Positions 15,005-23,246 of a stretch of 41,818 nt of DNA are shown piece after piece. The stretch is from GCA-002780795 sp964545385. Lineage in GTDB: Bacteria > Patescibacteriota > Microgenomatia > UBA1406 > GWC2-37-13. The translations under genes and the position numbers were made by a program. The notes below the pieces were generated by a model. That model was not told the origin of the DNA and did no database searches. It saw nothing but the letters and a program-made list of their open reading frames with translations. The stretch covers positions 1 through 41,818 of the forward strand of contig CAZJFG010000007.1 in the NCBI GenBank assembly GCA_964545385.1, written 5' to 3'. The stretch's first letter is position 1; every line of letters begins with the position of its first letter.

Positions 15005-15908
15005 ATGGCCGATTATTATGACGTTCTTGGAGTGTCAAAAAAAGCGACAGCTGCTGAAATTAAAGCAGCATATCGCAAACAAGCATTGAAATGGCATCCT
15101 GATCGTAACAAATCGGCTGAGGCAACTACCAAATTCAAAGAAGTAAACAAGGCTTTTGAGATTTTATCCGATCCAAAGAAACGCGAGATGTATGATCAGT
15201 ATGGTGAGGCTGCCTTTAGCCACGGTACACCTGGCGCCGGACCAGCCGGCGGTGGAAACTACGGTCCTTTCACCTATACTTATACATCATCGGGTAATGG
15301 TTCTCCTTTTGAAGGAACTGATTTTGAAGGATTCTCTGATCCTTTTGAAATATTTGAGCAGTTTTTCGGCGGCGGGTTCTCCGGCGGGAGAGGATCTTCC
15401 CGGNNNNNNNNNNTTTCAATCCCCTTTTTCCGGTCGTCGACGCACTACAAGGCGGGAAATTTACGAAATTCAATTGACATTTGATGAAGCGGTTCACGGC
15501 GTCAAAAAAGAAACGGTAATAAAGGGCAGTCGGAAAACGATTAAAATACCAGCCGGTGTAGCAAATGGTAATAGAATTAGGTTTTCTGACTTTGATCTTC
15601 AGGTTTCGGTTAGACCTCATAAGTATTTTAAACGTGAAGGCCAGGATATTATTTTAGAAAAGGAAATTTCATACCCTATGGCTGTTTTAGGCGGTATTGT
15701 TAATGTTGAAACGATAGATGATTCGGTTAAGTTAAAAGTAAGGCCGGGTACAAAATCTGGTACTGCTCTGCGACTTCGAGGTAAAGGTATCCCATATCCC
15801 AATTCGTCACGTCGCGGCGATCAATATGTTATTTTTAAAGTGGCTGTTCCGGAAAAAGTTTCCGGCAAAGCAAAAAAATTACTTGAAGAACTTGATCGCG
15901 AGCTATGA
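15005..15908 (+). CDS. dnaJ: DnaJ-family co-chaperone without zinc finger, interrupted by an assembly gap
   Basis: The J domain is complete at the N-terminus (YYDVLGVSKKATAAEIKAAY, HPD motif in WHPDRNK), followed by a Gly/Phe-rich region. Ten Ns at 15404-15413 mark a scaffold gap, after which the protein continues in another frame. The two halves are 133 and 165 codons, so the real gap must be a multiple of 3 nt. After the gap the client-binding domain runs FDEAVHGVKKETVIKG directly to SRKTIKIPAGV, with no CxxCxGxG repeats. The zinc finger is therefore truly absent (CbpA/class B layout) and not hidden by the gap. The stop overlaps epmA by 4 bp. Confidence 0.9.
15404..15413. other. Assembly gap (10 N)
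   Basis: A run of ten Ns inside the Gly-rich, locally GC-rich linker of dnaJ. The flanking frames only agree if the true missing length is divisible by three, so the ten Ns are a placeholder and not a measured length. Confidence 0.97.
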
Positions 15909-16936
15909 AGATTAAAACTCAGGTTGAGAATCTTGCAAACTACAAAAAATATCTGCAGGTTGAGCAGGCTATAAATGATTTTCTGCAAAAAGAAGATTAT
16001 CTAAAACTTGATCTTCCGGTCTTAGCGCCGACTCTTATTCCAGAGTCATACTTGGAAGTTTTTGAAACAAGTTTTAATTTTTTAAACGTCAAAGAAAAAC
16101 TATACTTAACTCCTTCACCGGAACTTTTCATAAAAAGGTTATTGGGTCAAGGGATTAAAAGTTGTTACTATCTTGGTAAAGCTTTTCGTAATTGTGAACA
16201 AAATTCCGATATGCATTCTTTTGAGTTTAGGATGTTCGAATACTATAAAGTAGGTGCAAGTTATATGGATATCGCGGATGAATTGTTAAAGTTACTATGT
16301 TTTATTAATCATAAAATTAAAACTCAAAACTCAAAGGTTAAAACCAAAACGCAAAATTTAAAACTTAAATACCAGAATATTGATATTTCTTTGGAAAGAT
16401 GGGAGAAAATTACGGTAGCCGAGGCTTTTGAAAAATATGCCAAAATTTTCGAAAAAGAGCTTTTTGACCATCAGCTATTTTTGAAAAAAGTAGAGAAAAA
16501 AGGATACAAAACAAAAGGATTTGATTATGAAGATGTTTGGTCTCAAGTTTATGCAGCCGAAGTGGAACCCTTTTTGGGAAAAAACGGTTATCCAACTTTA
16601 ATTTATGATTATCCAAAAGAGTTTGCTGCTCTTGCTAAACTAAATCCTGATGGTAAAACAGCCCAAAGATTTGAATTTTATATTGCTGGAGTAGAGCTTG
16701 GTGATTGTTACACCGAACTGACCGATTGGAAAGAACAAGCTTTAAGATTTAAAACAGAAGACTTAACTAGGAAAAAAAACAAAAAAATTAGTCATCCTGT
16801 TGACAAAGAGTTTATCGACGCGTTAAAATATGGCTTACCGGACTGCGCTGGAATTGCTATCGGTTTTGAGAGATTAGTAATGATTTTTAGCAACGCAAAA
16901 TCGATTCAAGATTTAAAATTGATTTCGATCGGATAA
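15905..16936 (+). CDS. epmA: EF-P lysyltransferase-like class II synthetase (EpmA/GenX/PoxA)
   Basis: The protein is a stand-alone class II LysRS-type catalytic domain without the N-terminal anticodon-binding OB fold, the hallmark of EpmA, which attaches a lysine to the conserved Lys of EF-P. Visible are LYLTPSPELFIKRLL, motif 2 (LGKAFRNCEQNSDMHSFEFRMFEYY), GVELGDCYTELTD and motif 3 (GIAIGFERLVMIFSNAKSI). The next gene is efp, which supports the assignment. Residues 137-156 are an extra AT-rich coded insert (KTQNSKVKTKTQNLKLK) that explains its 343 aa against about 325 in E. coli. A truncated lysyl-tRNA synthetase is the alternative. Confidence 0.82.
   Translation: MKIKTQVENLANYKKYLQVEQAINDFLQKEDYLKLDLPVLAPTLIPESYLEVFETSFNFLNVKEKLYLTPSPELFIKRLLGQGIKSCYYLGKAFRNCEQNSDMHSFEFRMFEYYKVGASYMDIADELLKLLCFINHKIKTQNSKVKTKTQNLKLKYQNIDISLERWEKITVAEAFEKYAKIFEKELFDHQLFLKKVEKKGYKTKGFDYEDVWSQVYAAEVEPFLGKNGYPTLIYDYPKEFAALAKLNPDGKTAQRFEFYIAGVELGDCYTELTDWKEQALRFKTEDLTRKKNKKISHPVDKEFIDALKYGLPDCAGIAIGFERLVMIFSNAKSIQDLKLISIG
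16313..16372 (+). repeat. AT-rich tract inserted in frame in epmA
   Basis: AAAACTCAAAACTCAAAGG-like DNA with few G bases on the coding strand, encoding a Lys/Thr/Gln/Asn/Ser/Leu-rich stretch between the ELLKLLCFI helix and the LKYQNIDISL strand, a place where homologues have a short loop. The DNA closely resembles the rplV tail at 40519-40572. Confidence 0.6.
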
Positions 16937-16964
16937 ATTTTGTTAAACGTTTGATCGTTTTTTT

Positions 16965-17531
16965 ATGAGAACAAATGCAGGAAATTTAAAAAAAGGAGAG
17001 TTTATTTCTTATCAAGGCCAGATTTGGCAGGTCCAGAAAGCGGATTTTTATTCACCAGGTAAAGGGTCGGCTCTTATGAAATCAAAGATAAAAAACCTGA
17101 TGTCAGGAAAAAATATCGACTATACTTTAAAGTCCAACGAACAAGTTGAGGTTTTGGATGTGGAAACGGCAGAGATGCAGTATCTTTACAAAGACAACGA
17201 AAATATTTATTTGATGAACGAGCGAAATTACAATCAGTATTCTCTTTCTATTGATATTGTCGGTGATATCGCCAAGTATTTGAAAGAAGGCGAAAAGTAC
17301 TATGTTTATATGCATAACGATAAACCTTTAAATATTCGTCCGCCGATGAGCGTTCGTCTGAAAGTAATTGAAACGGAAGACGCCATTAAAGGCGATACAG
17401 TTTCTGGCGCCAAAAAAGCCGCTAAAGTCGAGACAGGTGTTACTGTTATGGTTCCACTTTTTATTAAAATAGGTGATACAATCACAGTAAATCCAGAAAC
17501 AGGAGCATACGGTGAAAGAGTAAAAGCTTAG
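16965..17531 (+). CDS. efp: Elongation factor P
   Basis: The 188-aa protein has the normal EF-P length and three domains: a KOW-like N-terminal domain with the loop SPGKGSAL, whose K33 is the residue modified in other bacteria, a middle OB fold, and a C-terminal OB fold (VPLFIKIGDTITVNPETGAYGERVKA). EF-P relieves ribosome stalling at consecutive prolines. The preceding gene encodes an EpmA-like enzyme, so K33 is probably lysylated or beta-lysylated. No EpmB (lysine 2,3-aminomutase) is in the window. Gap to epmA: 28 bp. Confidence 0.96.
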   Translation: MRTNAGNLKKGEFISYQGQIWQVQKADFYSPGKGSALMKSKIKNLMSGKNIDYTLKSNEQVEVLDVETAEMQYLYKDNENIYLMNERNYNQYSLSIDIVGDIAKYLKEGEKYYVYMHNDKPLNIRPPMSVRLKVIETEDAIKGDTVSGAKKAAKVETGVTVMVPLFIKIGDTITVNPETGAYGERVKA

Positions 17532-17597
17532 TATTAAAAAATAGGTATTTAAGTACTAAGCAAATTTTTTATACTTAATACTAAATACTAAATACTC
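17532..17597. repeat. TACTTAATACTAAATACT repeat tract
   Basis: The 66-bp spacer after efp has AATACTAAATACTAAATACT tandem units at its right end and GTATTTAAGTACTAAG at its left end. The two ends are roughly inverted, so a hairpin with a T-rich loop is possible. It differs in sequence from the AAATTTGAAATTT class. Confidence 0.5.
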
Positions 17598-18233
17598 ATG
17601 TTAACCGTTGGTGAGATACTAAAAAAACAAAGGGAAAAAAAAGGCTACTCACTTTCTCAGATTGAGCGTGAAATTAAAGTCCGTGAAAAGTTTTTGGCGT
17701 CGATTGAGGCCAACGACTGGAAAGATTTTTCTTCCAAAGTTTACATTTCAGGGATTATTAAAAACTACGCAAAGTATTTAGGAATCGATCATCAAAAAGC
17801 TCTTGCTTATTTTTACCGTGACTATGAAAAAAAAGAAGAAATTAGATTTAAAGAAAAAATCTCGGATAGTTATTTGACTCCTCAGACAAAAAAAACGTTT
17901 CTATTCATTTTAGTATTTATTTTCGGTCTTTTTTTTGTTTATTTTGGTTATCAGCTTAAACTTTTTTTGACACCACCCAAGGTTGTTATTTCGGCGCCCC
18001 AAGCGACGGTTTTTAAGAAAGAAGATGCGATTAGGATCTCCGGAAAAACAGAGCCTGAGGCAATTGTCACAATTGCCGGCGAACGAGTTTATCTAAATGA
18101 TCAGGGAATCTTTGAATTTAACTATCCGTTGAAATCGGGAGAAAATTTGGTGACTATTGAGGTGATTGGCGCCAACGGAAAGAAAACAACGATTCAAAAA
18201 AAATACTATAAACAGGAAGAGATTAAGAAATAA
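17598..18233 (+). CDS. RodZ-like HTH membrane protein
   Basis: The 211-aa protein begins with an Xre/RodZ-type helix-turn-helix (VGEILKKQREKKGYSLSQIEREI, then KVREKFLASIEANDW and YISGIIKNYAKYLGI). After a charged stretch comes one membrane helix (about 97-115), then an outer Ig-like/beta domain (residues 130-205, PEAIVTIAGERVYLNDQGIFEF and GENLVTIEVIGANGKKT). This is the RodZ layout, a protein linking MreB to the wall machinery in other bacteria. Direct involvement in cell shape is inference. It overlaps the convergent radA gene by 11 bp. Confidence 0.78.
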   Translation: MLTVGEILKKQREKKGYSLSQIEREIKVREKFLASIEANDWKDFSSKVYISGIIKNYAKYLGIDHQKALAYFYRDYEKKEEIRFKEKISDSYLTPQTKKTFLFILVFIFGLFFVYFGYQLKLFLTPPKVVISAPQATVFKKEDAIRISGKTEPEAIVTIAGERVYLNDQGIFEFNYPLKSGENLVTIEVIGANGKKTTIQKKYYKQEEIKK

Positions 18234-19500
18234 ACATTTTTTTTAGATCTTTTATGTTTTTTAAATTTTGAGAGGAAAAAATAGACCTGAAACCCAGCCT
18301 TTTTGCCTCGCCAATTATTTTTTCTTCAAAGACTACTTTTCTTACTTCGCCTAAAAGGCCGATTTCACCAATAAAAACCGTATTTTTGGGTACAGGCTTG
18401 TTTTTAAAAGAAGAAATTAACGAAGCAATTATTCCAAGTTCGGCTGCAGTTGATCTTATGGAAACTCCACCGACAACATTGATGTAAATATCGTATTTGT
18501 CCAAAGGGAAACCAAAGTATTTTCTCAAAACGGCCAAAAGCAATAAAATTTTGTTGTAATCCATTCCTTTAACTACCCGTCGCGGTATAGCAAGAACGGT
18601 TGGTGAAAGTAGAGTTTGAATTTCAAAAAAAATCGGTCGTTTTCCCTCTGTGACGCCGATAATTGTCATTCCGGAAGCTGTTGTTTTTTCATCCTCGATA
18701 AAGGCCAAAGGATTTTTGACCTCTACAAGCCCCTGACTGCGCATTTCAAAAATTCCGATTTCATCGGTTGAACCAAAACGATTTTTGGAAGTACGCAAGA
18801 CTCTGAAATGCGAGATTTTTTCTCCCTCAAAAGCCAAAACGGTGTCAACCATATGTTCAAGAGTTTTTGGTCCTGCAACCTCGCCTTCTTTGGTGACGTG
18901 ACCGATAAGGATAATCGGCGTTTTTGTTTTTTTTGCATAGTCTGTCAGCTGACTTGTGGTTTCTCGAAGTTGAGTAATACTGCCGATTGTTCCCTCAACT
19001 TTGTTAGAATATACCGTTTGAATTGAATCAATAACGACAATCTCGTATTTTTTATGGGAAACTCCATTAACGATTGCTTCGATCTGTTGGGTATTGGAAA
19101 AGTCGAAGTTGTCCCCTTTAATTTTTAGTCTGTCAAGTCTTTCCTTTACCTGTTCGGCCCCTTCCTCTCCCGATACATAAAGGGTTTTGAATTTTTTTAG
19201 AATCTGAAGTAAAAGCGTTGATTTACCGATGCCCGGTTCGCCTGCCAAAAGAGTGACGCTTCCCGGAAAAAAACCTCCACCTATTACACGGTCAAATTCA
19301 TATATGCCGGTTGCAAGCCTTTTTTTGGTAGACGGTTTGATTTTTGAAAGAGAAGTCAGTTCAAATTCTTGAGATTCCTGTTTTTCTCCTTTTTCAAATC
19401 CGCGTTGCATCTTAAGAGAGTTCCAGCTGCCACAGTTGGGGCATTTTCCTATCCAGGAGGCCGAACCATAACCGCAATTTTCGCAAATATAAAAAGACAT
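18223..19500 (-). CDS. radA: DNA repair protein RadA
   Basis: The 425-aa protein has an N-terminal C4 zinc finger (C6, C9, C20, C23), a RecA-like ATPase core with Walker A GEPGIGKST (87-95), the RadA-specific KNRFG motif (RTSKNRFGSTDEIG), and a C-terminal Lon-protease-like domain (GGVSIRSTAAELGIIASLIS). RadA is a hexameric helicase that drives branch migration in homologous recombination. It is slightly shorter than E. coli RadA (460 aa). argS lies directly upstream with a 1-bp gap, so they share a transcript. Confidence 0.96.
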   Translation of the reverse strand: MSFYICENCGYGSASWIGKCPNCGSWNSLKMQRGFEKGEKQESQEFELTSLSKIKPSTKKRLATGIYEFDRVIGGGFFPGSVTLLAGEPGIGKSTLLLQILKKFKTLYVSGEEGAEQVKERLDRLKIKGDNFDFSNTQQIEAIVNGVSHKKYEIVVIDSIQTVYSNKVEGTIGSITQLRETTSQLTDYAKKTKTPIILIGHVTKEGEVAGPKTLEHMVDTVLAFEGEKISHFRVLRTSKNRFGSTDEIGIFEMRSQGLVEVKNPLAFIEDEKTTASGMTIIGVTEGKRPIFFEIQTLLSPTVLAIPRRVVKGMDYNKILLLLAVLRKYFGFPLDKYDIYINVVGGVSIRSTAAELGIIASLISSFKNKPVPKNTVFIGEIGLLGEVRKVVFEEKIIGEAKRLGFRSIFSSQNLKNIKDLKKMFIS

Positions 19501-19501
19501 A

Positions 19502-21178
19502 TTACATTTTCTCTACTGTTTCTATTCCTAATAAATACAGTCCTTTTTTAATCACTAAAGAAACGGCATTCGTTAAAAATAATCGCAAGTTTTTTGTTTC
19601 TTTCCCTGCCTTGAGTATGGGATTTTTTTGGTAAAAAAGATTATATTTTTGTGCCAGTTCAAAGATATAACTTGCAATAAAATGAGGTGAAAAATCACTA
19701 GCTGCTTTTTCGACTATTTCAGGGAAATAGTTGATTTTTCGTAAAATCTCTTTTTCTGAATTATTAATTTTAAGTTTTGAATTGTAACTTTCTACTTTGA
19801 ACTTTGCACGTGGAACTTTATTAAGCACACTTTGGCAACGAACATAGGTGTACAAAAGATATGGGCCGGAGTTGCCTTCTTTGGCAATACTTTTCTTAAG
19901 ATCAAATGTAATATTTTTTTTAGGATCAGAATTAAGGAAAGAATATTTTATTGCGGCAAAAGCAATTTTTTTTAGCAATAAATCATCTTCAATTCTATAG
20001 TCGGCAGCGATAGAGTCTTCCACATATTTTATTAAAGTAAATGGATTTAAAATTTGTCCGGTACGGGAGGCCATTTTTCCGGTTGTAAGATTAATCATGC
20101 CGAAACTGATATGGTTTATTTTTCCAAGCATATCTGGAAAAACAAGCTCAATAGCTTTTTTTACAACGCGCCAGTATTCTTTTTGTTCACTTGCCGTTGT
20201 AATAATTGATTCGTCAAATTGATTTTCGTTTTTTTTGAGTGCGGCAAGACCAATATCTTTAGCTTCATAGGTAGGGTTACCATATTTATTAATAAATACT
20301 CGAGTGTGAAGTCCGTATTTTTCACCGGGAAAAATAACCGCCCCTTGACTTTTTTGGAAAACTTTACCAATATTTTTTTCGACAATCTCCTTCCCCAGTT
20401 TTGAAGTTTCGCTTTCGAAATAATACCGTTTAAAGTCAACTCCGAGTTCTTTTTCAAAAGTCCTATAAAAATCTATACTCCATTTTCTAGTCTGTTTCCA
20501 TAATGCGGTAATTGAAGCATCGTTTTCATAAATTTTTTTGTTCAACTCGTCGATTTCTTTTTTTGCCTCTTCATCTTTTTCGTAAGCAGCTGAGCCTTCT
20601 TGGTAGCAAAGTTGCAAAAAATCAACTTTTTCCCGTAATGTTTTCAAACTTTTTATTTTTGCTTTTTGACTTTTAACTTTGTATAGGCATTTGGCAACAT
20701 GGAGTCCAACATCCCCTTGGTAATTGGTTTTTGTTACGTGATTTCCGGTTATTTCTAGGATCCTTGCTAAAGTGGCACCATAAATATAAGAAAACAAATG
20801 CCCAATATGGGGAATTTTATGAGTATTTGGTTGGCCAAACTCAAGAAGAATTTTTTTATTTTGATTGTCAAAATTTTCGGTTCGGATAATTTCTGCCGAT
20901 TGATTAAGCAGTGTATCATTACTTAGCCAAAAATTAATAAAACCCGGTTTAACGATCTCAACCTTTTCAATCGCTAAGTCTTTTTCAAGATTGTCAGCAA
21001 TCAATTTGGCAATTTCCAATGGATTTTTTTTCAACTGTTTAGCCAATTTTAGAGCGATACTGGTTGCATAATCGCCATGAGAAGAATCTGCCGGAAAATA
21101 AAGATCGACATCGACGGCAAAAGCGCCAATTTTCTCCAAAGCCTTTTCCAGGTTTTTTTGAATTTTATCTTTGATCAT
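19502..21178 (-). CDS. argS: Arginyl-tRNA synthetase
   Basis: The 558-aa class I synthetase charges tRNA-Arg. It has an N-terminal Add-1-like domain (about 1-75), a HIGH-type motif in FGQPNTHKIPHIGHLFSYI, the YEAKDIGLA segment, a GMINLTTGKMASRTGQ region in place of the classical KMSKS-like motif, and an all-alpha anticodon domain ending KKGLYLLGIETVEKM. Two segments (about 163-180, KVKSQKAKIKSLK; about 454-473, AKFKVESYNSKLKINNSEK) are coded by AT-rich tracts at positions where homologues have short loops. A TATAAT lies 5 nt before the ATG. Confidence 0.95.
   Translation of the reverse strand: MIKDKIQKNLEKALEKIGAFAVDVDLYFPADSSHGDYATSIALKLAKQLKKNPLEIAKLIADNLEKDLAIEKVEIVKPGFINFWLSNDTLLNQSAEIIRTENFDNQNKKILLEFGQPNTHKIPHIGHLFSYIYGATLARILEITGNHVTKTNYQGDVGLHVAKCLYKVKSQKAKIKSLKTLREKVDFLQLCYQEGSAAYEKDEEAKKEIDELNKKIYENDASITALWKQTRKWSIDFYRTFEKELGVDFKRYYFESETSKLGKEIVEKNIGKVFQKSQGAVIFPGEKYGLHTRVFINKYGNPTYEAKDIGLAALKKNENQFDESIITTASEQKEYWRVVKKAIELVFPDMLGKINHISFGMINLTTGKMASRTGQILNPFTLIKYVEDSIAADYRIEDDLLLKKIAFAAIKYSFLNSDPKKNITFDLKKSIAKEGNSGPYLLYTYVRCQSVLNKVPRAKFKVESYNSKLKINNSEKEILRKINYFPEIVEKAASDFSPHFIASYIFELAQKYNLFYQKNPILKAGKETKNLRLFLTNAVSLVIKKGLYLLGIETVEKM
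19761..19819. repeat. AT-rich tract inside argS (anticodon domain side)
   Basis: On the plus strand TTTTAAGTTTTGAATTGTAA and CTTTGAACTTTGC-like units. Read on the coding strand they give a Lys/Asn/Ser/Leu-rich insert just after VRCQSVLNKV. The units resemble the TTTTGAACTTTGAACTTT motif in the dnaK-dnaJ spacer. Confidence 0.55.
20641..20690. repeat. Second AT-rich tract inside argS
   Basis: TTTTGCTTTTTGACTTTTAACTTTG-type DNA (plus strand; split here as two halves of one tract) encodes KVKSQKAKIKSLKT between two conserved helices. It has the same base composition and repeat rhythm as the other tracts, though it is less clearly an insertion. Confidence 0.4.
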
Positions 21179-21183
21179 TGGTT

Positions 21184-21212
21184 ATTATAATAACACAAAA
21201 ATTATTCGTCAT
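21184..21212 (-). promoter_or_regulatory. Promoter of argS-radA
   Basis: On the minus strand a 4/6 match -35 ATGACG (21207-21212), a 17-bp spacer and a perfect -10 TATAAT (21184-21189). Only 5 nt separate the -10 from the ATG, so the transcript should be leaderless. Confidence 0.5.
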
Positions 21213-21231
21213 TGTTTTTATTTTATTAATC

Positions 21232-21260
21232 TTGCATAATTTTTGGCGGTTTAATAAAAT
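21232..21260 (+). promoter_or_regulatory. Promoter of the PEGA/SH3 gene
   Basis: TTGCAT (21232-21237), a 17-bp spacer and TAAAAT (21255-21260). The ATG is at 21276, predicting a leader of about 9 nt. It diverges from the argS promoter within the 97-bp spacer. Confidence 0.5.
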
Positions 21261-21275
21261 TAGGATATTCTTCAT

Positions 21276-22139
21276 ATGAAAGGTAAATTAACATTACTAT
21301 TAATACTTGTTGTTTTATTTGTCGGATTTGTTGGAGTGAGGTTTTTTTTACTTGATAAGAAAAACGAAACCGGTCAGCTAAAAATTATTTCTTCACCAAC
21401 AACAAGTGTTTTTATCAATAATGTAGCAGTTGGTAAAACGCCTTTTTATGATAAATACAAAACCGGCGACTATATCCTAAAACTTATCCCAGAAGGAACA
21501 GCGACAGATACTGCCTCTTGGCAAGGGAAAATCTACGTTTATAAAAATTCCTTGACCTATGTCAATCGTGAGCTTGGTAACTCCGATATCTCCTCGGCCG
21601 GTGAAATTTTAACTGTAACCAAGATGGAAAAAACTCCGAAAAAATCAAATCAGGGCGAATTGTATGTTGAGACCGAGCCGCAAGGTGCGATAGTCTATCT
21701 TGATAACGACGAAAAAGGAGTAGCACCTCTTATTCTTGAAGAGGTTATTCATGGTGAACATGAACTGTCGGTTTTTTTACCTGGGTTTTTACGCCGTACC
21801 CAAAAAATAAATATAGAAGCAGGATATCGTGTAAACGTCAGCTTTAAACTGGCAATTGATCCTCAAGCAAAGTCTTTGTCCTCCTCCAAAATAACAGAAG
21901 ATAAAATAGCAACAGAAAGTGCAGAGACAGTATCAGGGACGACAAAAGTAATTATTAAAGATACGCCGACCGGATGGTTGCGTGTTCGGGAAGAACCGAC
22001 AATCAATGCTTCAGAGTCAGCCCGCGTCAATCCGGGTGACACATTCGATCTTTTAGAGGAAAAGGACAACTGGTATAAAATCGAGTACGAAAAAGATAAA
22101 ACAGGTTGGATCTCAGCAGAGTATGCTGTGAAAGAATAG
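21276..22139 (+). CDS. Exported PEGA and SH3 domain protein
   Basis: The 287-aa protein has an N-terminal hydrophobic signal or anchor (residues 5-26) and then two PEGA-like repeats (GQLKIISSPTTSVFINNVAVG and GELYVETEPQGAIVYLDNDEKG). Next come a Ser/Thr/Glu-rich linker and a C-terminal bacterial SH3 domain (GWLRVREEPTINASESARVNPGD, then WYKIEYEKDKTGWISAEYAV). PEGA repeats are typical of surface proteins and bacterial SH3 domains often bind the cell wall, so it probably acts at the envelope. Its TAG stop directly abuts the stop of the convergent glycosyltransferase gene. Confidence 0.83.
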   Translation: MKGKLTLLLILVVLFVGFVGVRFFLLDKKNETGQLKIISSPTTSVFINNVAVGKTPFYDKYKTGDYILKLIPEGTATDTASWQGKIYVYKNSLTYVNRELGNSDISSAGEILTVTKMEKTPKKSNQGELYVETEPQGAIVYLDNDEKGVAPLILEEVIHGEHELSVFLPGFLRRTQKINIEAGYRVNVSFKLAIDPQAKSLSSSKITEDKIATESAETVSGTTKVIIKDTPTGWLRVREEPTINASESARVNPGDTFDLLEEKDNWYKIEYEKDKTGWISAEYAVKE

Positions 22140-23246
22140 TTATTTTTCTTTCCAGATTACTTTGTTATAAAGAATATAGGAATAAGGGATAATAATGCAG
22201 ATTATAATTCCTGCTTTGTAAAAATACCATAGCTCTCGGCCAAAGAAATTAGCTAAAAGTTGAATGCCAACCGCTTGAATTGCCAAGGCACCAACCGAAA
22301 CAAGATTGAATTTCAAAAATTTGGGAATAAAAGCGAGCAGCCCTCCTTTTATTTTTTTGTAGGAAAAACTCCAGTAATTATTTAAAGTAAAGTTTGAAAT
22401 TATGGCAGCTTCGGCACTTAGTACAGTTGAAAGCCAGATGAATGCTTTTAGTTTTTCAATTAAAAAATAAGAAATCCCAAAGTCGATGACAAATCCCGTA
22501 ATACCGACAATCACATATTTTACAAATGAGGAGTTACAAAAAATATACCACAGGATTTGAAAAATATACTCACCGAAAATGATTTTAGATTTGCCATATT
22601 GGCGGTCGGTAAACTGGATCGGTATCTCTTTTATATTTGCACCTTTTTTAAGCGCTTCATCAAGAAAAGCAATTTGAAAAACATAACCGGAAAATTTTTT
22701 TACCTTTTCAAGGGAAGAATTAACTACCCAAACCTTGATTGCCCGGTAGCCTGAAGTCCAATCTCTAATTTTTAATTTCATGAATCCGGACTTAACGATA
22801 AAATTGCCGATTTGGGAAAATATTTTTCTATGAAAACCCCAGTTTGAAGGGATTGATCCATCTTTGATATAGCGTGAGCCAATAACAAAATCAGCTCCTT
22901 GCTCAATCGCTTTTAAGAACTTGGGAATTTCCACCGGATCATGGGAAAGATCAGCATCCATCTCAAAAAGGACATATGGTTTGAGTTTTTCAATGGCTAT
23001 TTGAAAGCCTTCAACATAAGCTGCTCCTAATCCTTTTTTTTCTGTTTTAACAAGATGAAGTCGTGGATATTTTTTTATAAAATCAAGAATGATTTTTTGG
23101 GTTTTATCTGGTGAGTCACTGTCGACAACAACAATATGAACCTCCCAGTTTTTTATATCTTTTGTAATCTCAAAAATCCGCGGAACTAATTTTTTTACGT
23201 TTTCCGATTCGTTATAGGTCGGAAGAATAATAGCAGCTTTTCTCAT
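22140..23246 (-). CDS. Polyprenyl-phosphate glycosyltransferase (DPM1-like) fused to GtrA
   Basis: Residues 1-225 form a GT2 domain of the dolichol-phosphate mannose synthase type: AIILPTYNESENV, VVDSDSPDKT, GLGAAYVEGFQ, the metal-binding FEMDADLSHDP (about 95), GSRYIKDGSIPSNW and RDWTSGYRA. Residues about 240-368 form a four-helix GtrA domain (VKYVIVGITGFVIDFGISYFL). Such fusions make and flip polyprenyl-phosphate sugars that feed membrane glycosyltransferases, which fits the PMT-like enzyme encoded at 29365-30678. It overlaps the UXS-like gene in an ATGA. Confidence 0.9.
   Translation of the reverse strand: MRKAAIILPTYNESENVKKLVPRIFEITKDIKNWEVHIVVVDSDSPDKTQKIILDFIKKYPRLHLVKTEKKGLGAAYVEGFQIAIEKLKPYVLFEMDADLSHDPVEIPKFLKAIEQGADFVIGSRYIKDGSIPSNWGFHRKIFSQIGNFIVKSGFMKLKIRDWTSGYRAIKVWVVNSSLEKVKKFSGYVFQIAFLDEALKKGANIKEIPIQFTDRQYGKSKIIFGEYIFQILWYIFCNSSFVKYVIVGITGFVIDFGISYFLIEKLKAFIWLSTVLSAEAAIISNFTLNNYWSFSYKKIKGGLLAFIPKFLKFNLVSVGALAIQAVGIQLLANFFGRELWYFYKAGIIICIIIPYSYILYNKVIWKEK

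Noticed and set aside
15156..15500. dnaJ as a frameshifted pseudogene
   Set aside because: The frame change falls exactly at the 10-N placeholder, and both halves are intact in sequence.
14909..17597. CRISPR array in the AT-rich repeated spacers
   Set aside because: Units are short, imperfect and adjacent, with no spacers of constant length and no cas genes.
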